Of a stretch of 64,000 nt of DNA, positions 25,175-33,159 are shown one piece after another (the stretch's first letter is position 1; every line of letters starts with the position of its first letter). Origin of the DNA: Mycobacterium sp. UM_CSW (lineage in GTDB: Bacteria; Actinomycetota; Actinomycetes; Mycobacteriales; Mycobacteriaceae); NCBI RefSeq assembly GCF_000455205.1, contig NZ_AUWQ01000034.1:33647-97646 (forward strand), written 5' to 3'. Below the pieces are notes generated by a model that saw only the letters and a list, made by a program, of their open reading frames with translations, did no database searches and was not told the origin of the DNA. The translations under genes and the position numbers were made by a program.

Positions 25175-27121
25175 ATGCGCAACGCGCTGGCCAGCCTCGG
25201 CCAGATGGCCGCCGCGGTGGCTGTCGCCGTCGCCGTGGCGGTGCCGTCGCTGATCGCGATCGCCGGCGTGCAATGGCCGGCCTATCCGTCGTCGAACCAG
25301 CTGCACGCGCTGACCACCGTCGGGCAGGTCGGCTGCCTGGCCGGCCTGGTCGCCGTCGGCTGGCTGTGGCGGCGTTCCACGCGTCCGCGAAACCGACGGT
25401 TCGCACAGGTGGGCGGGCTGGTGTTCGTCTCCGCCTTCACGGTCGTAACACTGGGCATGCCCCTGGGTGCCACCAAGCTGTATCTGTTCGGCATCTCGGT
25501 GGACCAGCAGTTCCGCACCGAATACCTCACGCGGCTCGCTGACAGCCCGGCCCTGCACGACATGACCTACGTCGGGCTGCCGACGTTCTATCCGCCGGGC
25601 TGGTTCTGGATCGGCGGCCGCGTCGCGGCGCTCACCGGGACGCCGGCCTGGGAAATGTACAAGCCGTGGGCCATCACCTCGATCACCATCGCGGTCGCGG
25701 TCGCACTGGTGCTGTGGTGGCGGATGATCCGCTTCGAGTACGCGCTGATCGTCACCACCGCCACCGCCGCGGTGACGCTGGCCTACGGCTCGCCGGAGCC
25801 CTACGCCGCGATGATCACGGTGCTGTTGCCGCCCGTCCTCGTGTTGACGTGGTCGGGCTTGCGCGCCGGCGAGCGTGCGGCTGGCCGCACACTCGAGCCC
25901 GAGCGTGAAGCTAGCCGCACGCCCGGCAGCGCACCGACGGCGCAGGGCTGGGCCGCGGTCGTCGGCGCCGGGCTGTTCCTCGGCTGGGCGGCCACCTGGT
26001 ACACGCTGCTGTTCGGGTTCAGCGCGTTCACGGTGTTCCTCATGGCGATGCTGCTGGCCGGCGCGCGCTGGCGGCGGGGCGGCTTCGGCGCCGCGCTCGA
26101 CCCGCTGCGCCGGCTGGCCGTGATCGCCGCCATCGCGGCGGCCATCGCCAGCATCACCTGGCTACCTTTCCTGGTGCGCGTGGCGAGCAGCCCGGTCAGC
26201 AACAGCGGCAGCGCCTTCCACTATCTGCCGGCCGACGGCGCCGTGCTGACCTTCCCGATGCTGCAGTTCTCGCTGCTTGGCGCGGTCTGCCTGCTGGGCG
26301 CCCTGTGGCTGGTGGTGCGTGCGCGGTCGTCGGTGCGGGCGGGCGCGCTGGCCATCGGCGTGCTGGCCGTCTACCTGTGGTCGCTGCTGTCGATGCTGAC
26401 CACGCTGGCCCGCACCACGCTGCTGTCGTTCCGGCTGCAGCCCACGCTGACCGTGCTGCTGGTCGCGGCCGGGGCGTTCGGCTTCGTGGAGGCCGTCAAC
26501 GCGCTTGCCCCACGCAGTCGCGCGATCGCCCCGGTCGCGGGCGCCCTCGGCCTGGCCGCCGCGATCGCCTTCAGCCAGGACATCCCCGACGTGCTGCGGC
26601 CGGACCTGACCATCGCCTACACGGACACCGACGGCTACGGCCAGCGCGGCGACCGCCGCCCGCCGAGCTCCGAGAAGTTCTACCCGGCCATCGACGCCGC
26701 CATCCTCAAGGTGACCGGCAAGCCGCGCGACCAGATCGTGGTGATGACCGCCGACTACAGCTTCCTGTCCTATTACCCCTACTGGGGGTTCCAGGGGCTG
26801 ACGTCGCATTACGCCAATCCGCTGGCGCAGTTCGACCTGCGGGCCACCCAGATCGAGAAGTGGTCCAAGCTCAAGACCCCCGACGAGTTCATCCACGCGC
26901 TGGACACGTCGCCGTGGCCGCCGCCGACCGTGTTTCTCATGCGCCGCGGCGCGAACAGCAACTACACGTTGCGGTTGGCCCAGGACGTGTACCCGAACCA
27001 GCCCAACGTGCGCCGCTACACCGTGGACTTGCCGGCGGCCCTGTTCGCCGATCCGCGTTTCGCCGTCGACACCGTTGGGCCCTTCGTGCTGGCCGTCCGC
27101 AAGCCGGCGGGCAACAGCTGA
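25175..27121 (+). CDS. aftA: Galactan 5-O-arabinofuranosyltransferase AftA
   Basis: The 648-residue GT-C enzyme has about 12 membrane helices and a C-terminal extracytoplasmic domain. The start at ATG 25175 is chosen as the first ATG after the dprE2 stop. A TTG at 25091 after AAGGTAAGGA would add 28 residues. It adds the first arabinose to galactan from DPA. Conserved segments include [19 protein letters not shown] (GT-C Asp region) and [19 protein letters not shown]. Between helices, residues encoded by 25871-25930 are a tandem 10-residue duplication ([20 protein letters not shown]) absent from the M. tuberculosis protein as I recall it. Its TGA stop shares one base with the embC ATG. Confidence 0.93.
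   Translation: MRNALASLGQMAAAVAVAVAVAVPSLIAIAGVQWPAYPSSNQLHALTTVGQVGCLAGLVAVGWLWRRSTRPRNRRFAQVGGLVFVSAFTVVTLGMPLGATKLYLFGISVDQQFRTEYLTRLADSPALHDMTYVGLPTFYPPGWFWIGGRVAALTGTPAWEMYKPWAITSITIAVAVALVLWWRMIRFEYALIVTTATAAVTLAYGSPEPYAAMITVLLPPVLVLTWSGLRAGERAAGRTLEPEREASRTPGSAPTAQGWAAVVGAGLFLGWAATWYTLLFGFSAFTVFLMAMLLAGARWRRGGFGAALDPLRRLAVIAAIAAAIASITWLPFLVRVASSPVSNSGSAFHYLPADGAVLTFPMLQFSLLGAVCLLGALWLVVRARSSVRAGALAIGVLAVYLWSLLSMLTTLARTTLLSFRLQPTLTVLLVAAGAFGFVEAVNALAPRSRAIAPVAGALGLAAAIAFSQDIPDVLRPDLTIAYTDTDGYGQRGDRRPPSSEKFYPAIDAAILKVTGKPRDQIVVMTADYSFLSYYPYWGFQGLTSHYANPLAQFDLRATQIEKWSKLKTPDEFIHALDTSPWPPPTVFLMRRGANSNYTLRLAQDVYPNQPNVRRYTVDLPAALFADPRFAVDTVGPFVLAVRKPAGNS
25871..25930. repeat. Two tandem 30-bp palindromic repeats inside aftA
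   Basis: The copies at 25871-25900 and 25901-25930 both begin GAGCGTG and contain GCT(G/A)GCCGCAC. The first is itself an 11-base inverted repeat with one mismatch. Because each is 30 bp the reading frame is kept. They sit in a loop between membrane helices. Confidence 0.8.
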
Positions 27122-30100
27122 TGCCCACCGAAACCACGGCTGACTTGGCCGCACAACTACCATCAACCCCCGTGGACGATGCGGGAGGTAACCACCGGAT
27201 CGCCCGGCTCGTTGCTACCGTCGCCGGTCTGCTGGGCGCCCTGCTGGCGATCGCCACCCCGGTGCTGCCGGTCAACCAGACCACCGCCCAACTGAACTGG
27301 CCGCAGAACGGCACGTTCGAGAGCGTCGACGCGCCGCTGATCGGTTACGTGGCAACCGATTTGAACGTCAGCGTGCCGTGTCAGGCCGCCGCCGGGCTGG
27401 CCGGCCCGCAGAACGCCGGCAAGACGGTGCTGCTGTCGACCGTGCCCAAACAGGCGCCCAAGGCCGTCGACCGCGGGCTGCTGATCCAGCGCGCCAACGA
27501 CTATCTGGTGCTGGTGGTGCGCAACGTCGCGGTGGTCACAGCCCCGTTGAATCAGGTGCTCAGCCCCGCCTGCCAGCGGCTGACGTTCACCGCACACGCC
27601 GACCGCGTCACCGCCGAGTTCGTCGGCCTGACCCAGGGGCCCAACACCGAGCATCCCGGCGCGCCGCTGCGCGGTGAGAAAAGCGGTTACGACTTCCGGC
27701 CACAGATCGTCGGCGTGTTCACCGACCTCACCGGGCCGGCGCCGCCGGGCCTGAGCTTCTCGGCCACCATCGACACCCGCTACAGCAGCAGCCCCACCCA
27801 GCTGAAGATGGCGGCGATGATCCTCGGGGTGGTGCTGACCGCCGCCGCCCTGGTGGCGCTGCATGTCCTGGACACCGCCGACGGCACCCGGCACCGACGC
27901 TTCCTGCCGGCCCGATGGTGGTCGATCGGCGGCCTGGACGCGCTGGTCATCGCGGTGCTGACGTGGTGGCATTTCGTCGGCGCCAACACCTCCGACGACG
28001 GCTACATCCTGACCATGGCGCGGGTGTCCGAGCACGCCGGCTACATGGCCAACTACTACCGCTGGTTGGGCACGCCCGAGGCCCCGTTCGGCTGGTACTA
28101 CGACCTGCTGGCGGTGTGGGCCCATGTCAGCACCACCAGCATCTGGATGCGGTTGCCCACCCTGGCGATGGCGCTGACGTGCTGGTGGGCGATCAGCCGC
28201 GAGGTCATGCCCCGCCTGGGCCACGCCGTGAAGACCAACCGCGCGGCGGCGTGGACGGCCGCGGGGCTGTTCCTGGCAACCTGGTTGCCGTTGGACAACG
28301 GGCTTCGCCCCGAACCGATCATCGCCTTGGGCATCCTGCTCACCTGGTGCTCGGTGGAACGGGCGGTGGCCACCAACCGGCTGCTGCCGGTGGCGATCGC
28401 GTGCATCATCGGCGCGTTGACCTTGTTCTCCGGTCCGACCGGCATCGCCTCGATCGGTGCGCTGCTGGTCGCGATCGGTCCGCTGCGCACCATCATCCAC
28501 CGGCGATCCAGACAGTTCGGGGTGCTGCCGCTGGTGGCGCCCCTGCTGGCCGCGGCCACCGTCACCGTGATCCTGATCTTCCGTGACCAGACTCTGGCCG
28601 GCGAAATGCAGGCGACCGCGCTCAAGCGCGCGCTCGGACCCAGCCTGAGCTGGTTCGACGAACACCTCCGCTACGAGCGGCTGTTCATGGCCAGCCCCGA
28701 CGGGTCGGTCGCCCGCCGGTTCGCCGTGCTGGCTCTGGTGTTGGCGCTGGCGATCACGGTCGCAATGTCGTTGCGCAAGGGCCGGATTCCCGGCACGGCC
28801 GCCGGGCCGAGCCGCCGCATCGTCGGGATCACCATCATCTCGTTCGTCGCGATGATGTTCACCCCCACCAAATGGACCCACCACTTCGGGGTGTTCGCCG
28901 GGCTGGCCGGGCCGCTGGGCGCGCTGGCCGCGGTCGCCGTGACCTCCGTCGCCATGCGGTCCCGGCGCAACCGCACCGTATACGCCGCCGTCGTGGTGTT
29001 CCTGCTGGCACTGTCGTTCGCCAGCGTCAACGGCTGGTGGTACGTGTCGAACTTCGGTGTGCCGTGGTCGAATTCGTTCCCCGCGTGGCACTACGCCTTC
29101 GCCACGGCCCTACTCGGGCTGACGCTGTTGGTGCTGCTCCTGGCCTCGTGGTTCCACTTCGTCAACCCGGATAACGGGCCACCCAGGACCCGCTACGGCG
29201 CACGGGTGGCCGGAATCGTCCAGTCCCCCTTGGCAATTGCGGCGTGGATCCTGGTGGTGTTCGAGGTCGCATCGCTGACGCTGGCGATGACCGACCAGTA
29301 CCCGGCGTGGTCGGTCGGTCGCTCCAACCTCGAGGCGCTGACCGGGAAGTCCTGCGGGCTGGCCGAGGATGTGCTCGTCGAGCCGGACCCCAACGCCGGC
29401 ATGCTGACGCCGGTTACCGGCCCGGCCGCCGACGCGCTGGGCGCGGGCCTCTCGGAGGCCTTCACCCCCAACGGCATTCCCGCCGACGTGCGCGCCGACC
29501 CGGTGATGGAACGTCCCGGTGACCGCAGCTTCATCAACGAGGACAGGTCGACCACCGGCGCCGAGCCCGGCACCGAGGGCGGCACCAACCCGGCACCCGG
29601 GATCAACGGTTCGGTCGCCCAGCTGCCCTATAACCTCGACCCGGCCCGCACCCCGGTCCTCGGCAGCTGGCGCGCGGGCATCCAGGTTCCGGCCCACCTG
29701 CGCTCGGGCTGGTACCGGCTGCCCGCCCGCGACAAGGCGCGACCGCTGCTGGTGGTCAGCGCGGCGGGCCGCTTCGACCCCCGCGAGGTCCAGGTGCAGT
29801 GGGCCACCGACGACGAAGCGGCCGGCGGGCACCCCGGTGGCTCGTTCCAGTTGTCGGACGTCGGCGCCTCCCCCGCCTGGCGCAACCTGCGGCTGCCGCT
29901 GTCGGCCATCCCGGGCGCCGCCACCCAGATCCGCCTGGTCGCCGACGACGAAGACCTGGCGCCGCAGCACTGGATCGCGCTGACGCCCCCGCGGATTCCG
30001 CAGCTGCGCACGCTGCAGGACGTCGTCGGGTCCAAAGACCCGGTGTTCCTGGATTGGCTTGTCGGACTGGCGTTTCCGTGTCAGCGCCCGTTCGGCCACC

Positions 30101-30387
30101 AAAACGGCGTCGACGAGACGCCGAAGTGGCGCATCCTGCCGGACCGCTTCGGCGCCGAGGCCAACTCACCGGTGATGGACAACAACGGCGGCGGCCCGCT
30201 GGGCGTCACCGAATTGCTGGTGAAGGCGACCACGATGGCGACCTATCTGAAGGACGACTGGTCGCGCGACTGGGGCTCGCTGCAACGGTTGACGCCCTTC
30301 TATCCCGACGCCCAGCCCGCCCAGCTGCAGCTCGGAATCGCGACGCGCAGCGGCCTGTGGAACCCGGCGCCGCTGCGCCGCACCTAG
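27121..30387 (+). CDS. embC: Arabinosyltransferase EmbC
   Basis: The 1088-residue GT-C protein has an N-terminal helix, a first extracytoplasmic jelly-roll domain (about 50-235), a membrane core with GANTSDDGYILTMARVSEHAGY carrying the catalytic DD, and a large C-terminal carbohydrate-binding part (about 730-1088). It elongates the alpha-1,5 arabinan of lipoarabinomannan from DPA. Assignment to EmbC and not EmbA/B rests on its position directly after aftA and on TMARVSEHAGYMANYYRWLGTPEAP. embA does not follow immediately: four unrelated genes intervene. It is a target of ethambutol. Confidence 0.95.
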   Translation: MPTETTADLAAQLPSTPVDDAGGNHRIARLVATVAGLLGALLAIATPVLPVNQTTAQLNWPQNGTFESVDAPLIGYVATDLNVSVPCQAAAGLAGPQNAGKTVLLSTVPKQAPKAVDRGLLIQRANDYLVLVVRNVAVVTAPLNQVLSPACQRLTFTAHADRVTAEFVGLTQGPNTEHPGAPLRGEKSGYDFRPQIVGVFTDLTGPAPPGLSFSATIDTRYSSSPTQLKMAAMILGVVLTAAALVALHVLDTADGTRHRRFLPARWWSIGGLDALVIAVLTWWHFVGANTSDDGYILTMARVSEHAGYMANYYRWLGTPEAPFGWYYDLLAVWAHVSTTSIWMRLPTLAMALTCWWAISREVMPRLGHAVKTNRAAAWTAAGLFLATWLPLDNGLRPEPIIALGILLTWCSVERAVATNRLLPVAIACIIGALTLFSGPTGIASIGALLVAIGPLRTIIHRRSRQFGVLPLVAPLLAAATVTVILIFRDQTLAGEMQATALKRALGPSLSWFDEHLRYERLFMASPDGSVARRFAVLALVLALAITVAMSLRKGRIPGTAAGPSRRIVGITIISFVAMMFTPTKWTHHFGVFAGLAGPLGALAAVAVTSVAMRSRRNRTVYAAVVVFLLALSFASVNGWWYVSNFGVPWSNSFPAWHYAFATALLGLTLLVLLLASWFHFVNPDNGPPRTRYGARVAGIVQSPLAIAAWILVVFEVASLTLAMTDQYPAWSVGRSNLEALTGKSCGLAEDVLVEPDPNAGMLTPVTGPAADALGAGLSEAFTPNGIPADVRADPVMERPGDRSFINEDRSTTGAEPGTEGGTNPAPGINGSVAQLPYNLDPARTPVLGSWRAGIQVPAHLRSGWYRLPARDKARPLLVVSAAGRFDPREVQVQWATDDEAAGGHPGGSFQLSDVGASPAWRNLRLPLSAIPGAATQIRLVADDEDLAPQHWIALTPPRIPQLRTLQDVVGSKDPVFLDWLVGLAFPCQRPFGHQNGVDETPKWRILPDRFGAEANSPVMDNNGGGPLGVTELLVKATTMATYLKDDWSRDWGSLQRLTPFYPDAQPAQLQLGIATRSGLWNPAPLRRT

Positions 30388-30417
30388 CGATACCCGCGCC
30401 TTGCCGGCGCCCCATCG

Positions 30418-30433
30418 GTAAGCCTAGACTTAC
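30418..30433 (+). promoter_or_regulatory. Operator-like inverted repeat and -10 of the ArsR gene
   Basis: GTAAG-CCTAGA-CTTAC overlaps a TAGACT -10-like element (30425-30430) only 8 bases before the GTG start at 30439. This suggests a leaderless transcript and autorepression by the ArsR-type product. Confidence 0.55.
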
Positions 30434-30438
30434 GGTTC

Positions 30439-30771
30439 GTGGCCACTTACCGAGCCACCCGCGACGGTGACGCCTGGCTGGCGCTAGCCGATGGAACGCG
30501 GCGCTCCATCGTGGAACGCCTTGCCCACGGGCCGGCGGCGGTCGGTGAGTTGGCCCGGGACCTACCCGTCAGCCGGCCCGCTGTTTCGCAGCACCTGAAG
30601 GTGCTCAAGTCCGCGGGCCTGGTTCGCGACCGCGCCGCCGGAACGCGTCGCGTCTACCACCTCGACCCGACCGGTCTCGAGGCGCTGCGCGCCGAGCTCG
30701 ACCGGTTCTGGTCCCAGGCGCTGGCCGCCTACGCGAAAACAATCGATGAAAGCGAGGGGGAACCGTCATGA
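30439..30771 (+). CDS. ArsR/SmtB-family transcriptional regulator
   Basis: This 110-residue winged-helix protein contains WLALADGTRRSIVERLAHGP, then SRPAVSQHLKVLKSAGLV as recognition helix and GTRRVYHLDP as the wing. It has no cysteine metal site of the CXC type. It belongs to the 'ArsR plus AHSA1-like' pairing, since the next gene is an SRPBCC protein overlapping by an ATGA junction. It probably represses its own three-gene operon through the inverted repeat at 30418. Confidence 0.88.
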   Translation: MATYRATRDGDAWLALADGTRRSIVERLAHGPAAVGELARDLPVSRPAVSQHLKVLKSAGLVRDRAAGTRRVYHLDPTGLEALRAELDRFWSQALAAYAKTIDESEGEPS

Positions 30772-31250
30772 CCCGAATGCCGAACGTCGCCCACCACGTC
30801 GTCGTCAACGCGCCGATCGAGCGCGCGTTCGCCGTCTTCACCGAACGGTTCGGCGACTTCAAGCCGCGCGAGCACAACCTGCTCGCCTTCCCAATCGCCG
30901 AGACCGTGTTCGAACCCGTTGTGGGCGGCCACATCTTCGACCGCGGCGTCGACGGCAGCGTCTGCCGGTGGGCGCGCATCCTGGCCTACGAGCCGCCGCA
31001 TCGGGTGATGTTCAGCTGGGACATCGGCCCGACCTGGCAGGTGGAGTCCGATCCGGCCAAGACCAGCGAGGTCGAGGTCCGATTCACCGCCGAGTCCGAC
31101 GACCGCACGCGCGTCGAGCTCGAACACCGCCACATCGACCGGCACGGTCCGGGCTGGGAGTCCGTCGCCGACGGTGTTGACGGCGACGCCGGCTGGCCGC
31201 TGTACCTGGACCGCTACGGCCGCCTGCTCAGCGTCGAGGCGCATCGATGA
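30768..31250 (+). CDS. SRPBCC/AHSA1-like ligand-binding protein
   Basis: The 160-residue protein starts MTRMPNVAHHVVVNAPIERAF, the first strand of a START/Bet v1-like helix-grip fold. It continues FEPVVGGHIFDRGVDGS and ends GWPLYLDRYGRLL on the C-terminal helix. Such proteins bind hydrophobic ligands in a cavity. With an ArsR partner they are a frequent actinobacterial operon of unknown physiological ligand. Both neighbours overlap by 4 bases. Confidence 0.83.
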   Translation: MTRMPNVAHHVVVNAPIERAFAVFTERFGDFKPREHNLLAFPIAETVFEPVVGGHIFDRGVDGSVCRWARILAYEPPHRVMFSWDIGPTWQVESDPAKTSEVEVRFTAESDDRTRVELEHRHIDRHGPGWESVADGVDGDAGWPLYLDRYGRLLSVEAHR

Positions 31251-31870
31251 CGACCACCCTGATGACCATGGCGCACGCCGAGCGCGCCGACCTCGCCGAC
31301 TTCCTGTCCACCCTGGCTCCACAGGACTGGGAGGCGCCCAGCCTGTGCACGAAATGGACCGTGAAAGACGTTGTCGCGCATGTGATCAGCTACGAAGAAC
31401 TGGGCGCCGCCGGGCTGCTGAAGCGGTTCGCCAAGGGCTGGGTCGTGCGGGCCAACCAGGTCGGCGTCGACGAGTTCTCCGGGCTGAGTCCGGAGCAGCT
31501 GCTCGAATTCCTCCGCGGCCACCTCGAACCCCGCGGCCTGACAGCCGGTTTCGGCGGAATGATCGCGCTCGTCGACGGCACGGTCCACCACCAGGACATC
31601 CGCCGCTCACTCGGCCGGCCCCGCACCGTCCCCGCCGACCGGCTGCAACGGGTCCTCGGCCTGGTACCCGGTAACCCCCGCCTCGGGGCGGGACGCCGGA
31701 TCCGGGGGCTGCGGCTGCGCGCCACCGACGTCGACTGGACACACGGCAACGGACCCGAAGTCAGCGGCCCCGGGGAGGCGCTGCTCATGGCGATGACCGG
31801 GCGCCCCGCGGCGCTCGCCGACCTCGCGGGTCCCGGCTGCGACACGCTGGCGCGTCGGCTGCGCCGGTAG
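31247..31870 (+). CDS. Maleylpyruvate-isomerase-fold (DinB-like) protein, mycothiol-dependent type
   Basis: The 207-residue four-helix-bundle protein contains CTKWTVKDVVAHVISYEE, the signature of mycothiol-dependent maleylpyruvate isomerase-like proteins, with the first metal-binding His in VAHV and a second site in DGTVHHQDIRRSLG. The family uses a divalent metal and often mycothiol for isomerase or transferase reactions. The substrate is unknown. It is the last gene of the ArsR operon and converges with embR 7 bases away. Confidence 0.8.
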   Translation: MTTTLMTMAHAERADLADFLSTLAPQDWEAPSLCTKWTVKDVVAHVISYEELGAAGLLKRFAKGWVVRANQVGVDEFSGLSPEQLLEFLRGHLEPRGLTAGFGGMIALVDGTVHHQDIRRSLGRPRTVPADRLQRVLGLVPGNPRLGAGRRIRGLRLRATDVDWTHGNGPEVSGPGEALLMAMTGRPAALADLAGPGCDTLARRLRR

Positions 31871-31877
31871 CCGACCG

Positions 31878-33017
31878 TCAGGCCGGGCCGATTTCGAAGG
31901 TGAACTCGTGGCCGCCGATGCGGATGCGGTCGCCGTTGGCCAGGGGGGCGCTGCCGCGGATGCGCTGGCCCTGCACCTCCACCCCGTTGGTGGACCGCAG
32001 GTCGGTCATCATGAAACCCGTTCCGATGTCGGTGATCACGGCGTGGTGGCGGCTGACGTCGGTGTCGTCGAGGACGACGTCGTTGTCGGTGAAGCGCCCG
32101 ATCCTGGTGGTCGCTCCGGTCAGCGGGTGAGGCCGCCCGGTGTGGTCGATCAGCCGGGCAACGGCGGATTCCGCGAGCTGGATGCTGGCGGTCGTGGGCT
32201 CCTGCCGGTAGGCGCCGCGCTTGTGGGTGGTCAGGTCGGCCCGCCGCAAACCCAACGGCTCCTGCCGCAGGATCCGCTCGTGCAGCGCGCTCACGGTGCG
32301 GCCGGGGTCGATGCCGAGCCCCTCGGCCAGGGCCGTCTTCAGCCGACGGTAGGCGCCGAGCGCGTCGGACTGGCGCTCCGTGACGTAGTAGGCGGTGATC
32401 AGCTGCGCCCACAGCGGTTCGCGGTAGGGATGCTCGGCGGTGAGCGCCTCCAGCTCTCCGATGACCTCGCCGGCGCGTCCGCAGGCGATCTCGGCCTCCG
32501 CGCGGGCGGTGTGGGTGGCCACGTTTTCTTCCATCAGCGCGGTGGCGAAGGCGTCGACGAAGGCGTAGTCGCGCAGGTCGTCGAGCACCGGCCCGCGCCA
32601 TTCGCCCAGCGCCAGCGAGAACTGCCGGCTGGCGTCCTCGAAGCGCCCCGCCGCGGCGGCCTGGTTTCCCGCGAGCTTCGCGGCCATGAAGCGCCCCAGG
32701 TCGCAGTCGGCGTCGGCGACGCTGAGCTGGTATCCCGGCGGGGCGCTCGCCAGCACCTGGTACGGGTCGGCCCCGGCGTCGCGCAGCAACCGGCGCAGGT
32801 TCGAGATGTGGGCCTGGATGCTGGTGCGCGCGGCCGGCACCGGATCCTCGTCCCACACCGCGTTGATCAAGGAATCGACGGAAACCGGCCGGTTGCGGTT
32901 GATCAGCAGCATGGCGAGGACTGCCCGTTGCTTGGGCGCCCCCACCGGCACCCGCACCCCGTGGCTGGTCATCAGCAACGGTCCCAAGACGCCAAACCCG
33001 AGACCTGTGTTCGTCAT
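31878..33017 (-). CDS. embR: SARP-family regulator with FHA domain, EmbR
   Basis: The 379-residue protein has an OmpR-type winged helix at about 20-100 (PKQRAVLAMLLINRNRPVSVDSLINAVW), a bacterial transcriptional activation domain of TPR-like helices at about 105-250 and a C-terminal FHA domain at about 290-375 (TRIGRFTDNDVVLDDTDVSRHHAVI). In M. tuberculosis EmbR, phosphorylated by Ser/Thr kinases, raises embCAB expression. There it is not next to the emb genes, but here it is divergent from embA with 141 bp between, as known for M. avium. AGGAGGC lies 10 bases before its ATG, and a TAGACT -10-like element lies upstream. Confidence 0.92.
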   Translation of the reverse strand: MTNTGLGFGVLGPLLMTSHGVRVPVGAPKQRAVLAMLLINRNRPVSVDSLINAVWDEDPVPAARTSIQAHISNLRRLLRDAGADPYQVLASAPPGYQLSVADADCDLGRFMAAKLAGNQAAAAGRFEDASRQFSLALGEWRGPVLDDLRDYAFVDAFATALMEENVATHTARAEAEIACGRAGEVIGELEALTAEHPYREPLWAQLITAYYVTERQSDALGAYRRLKTALAEGLGIDPGRTVSALHERILRQEPLGLRRADLTTHKRGAYRQEPTTASIQLAESAVARLIDHTGRPHPLTGATTRIGRFTDNDVVLDDTDVSRHHAVITDIGTGFMMTDLRSTNGVEVQGQRIRGSAPLANGDRIRIGGHEFTFEIGPA

Positions 33018-33144
33018 CGCGCTGCCAGCCTCCTGGGTTATCGGGGCCGTTCTTGAAACGAGAGTCTATTTCGCAGCCCGGGCGCGGCAAATTAGCGCGC
33101 CGTCAAGGCGGCCCTGCGTCCGAAGGGCACTAAGCGGCGTCCCT

Positions 33145-33159
33145 TACGATCGAGCCTCG
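33145..33159 (+). promoter_or_regulatory. -10 element and leaderless start of embA
   Basis: TACGAT at 33145-33150 sits 8 bases before the embA GTG. No ribosome-binding site precedes the start. This suits a mycobacterial -10 driving a leaderless or near-leaderless embA-embB transcript, placed opposite embR so that EmbR could act on both. Confidence 0.45.

Noticed and set aside
27163-29091. 642-codon minus-strand open frame in embC
   Set aside because: It is antisense of a well-supported EmbC frame, and its Gln/Arg/Gly-rich text has no domain.
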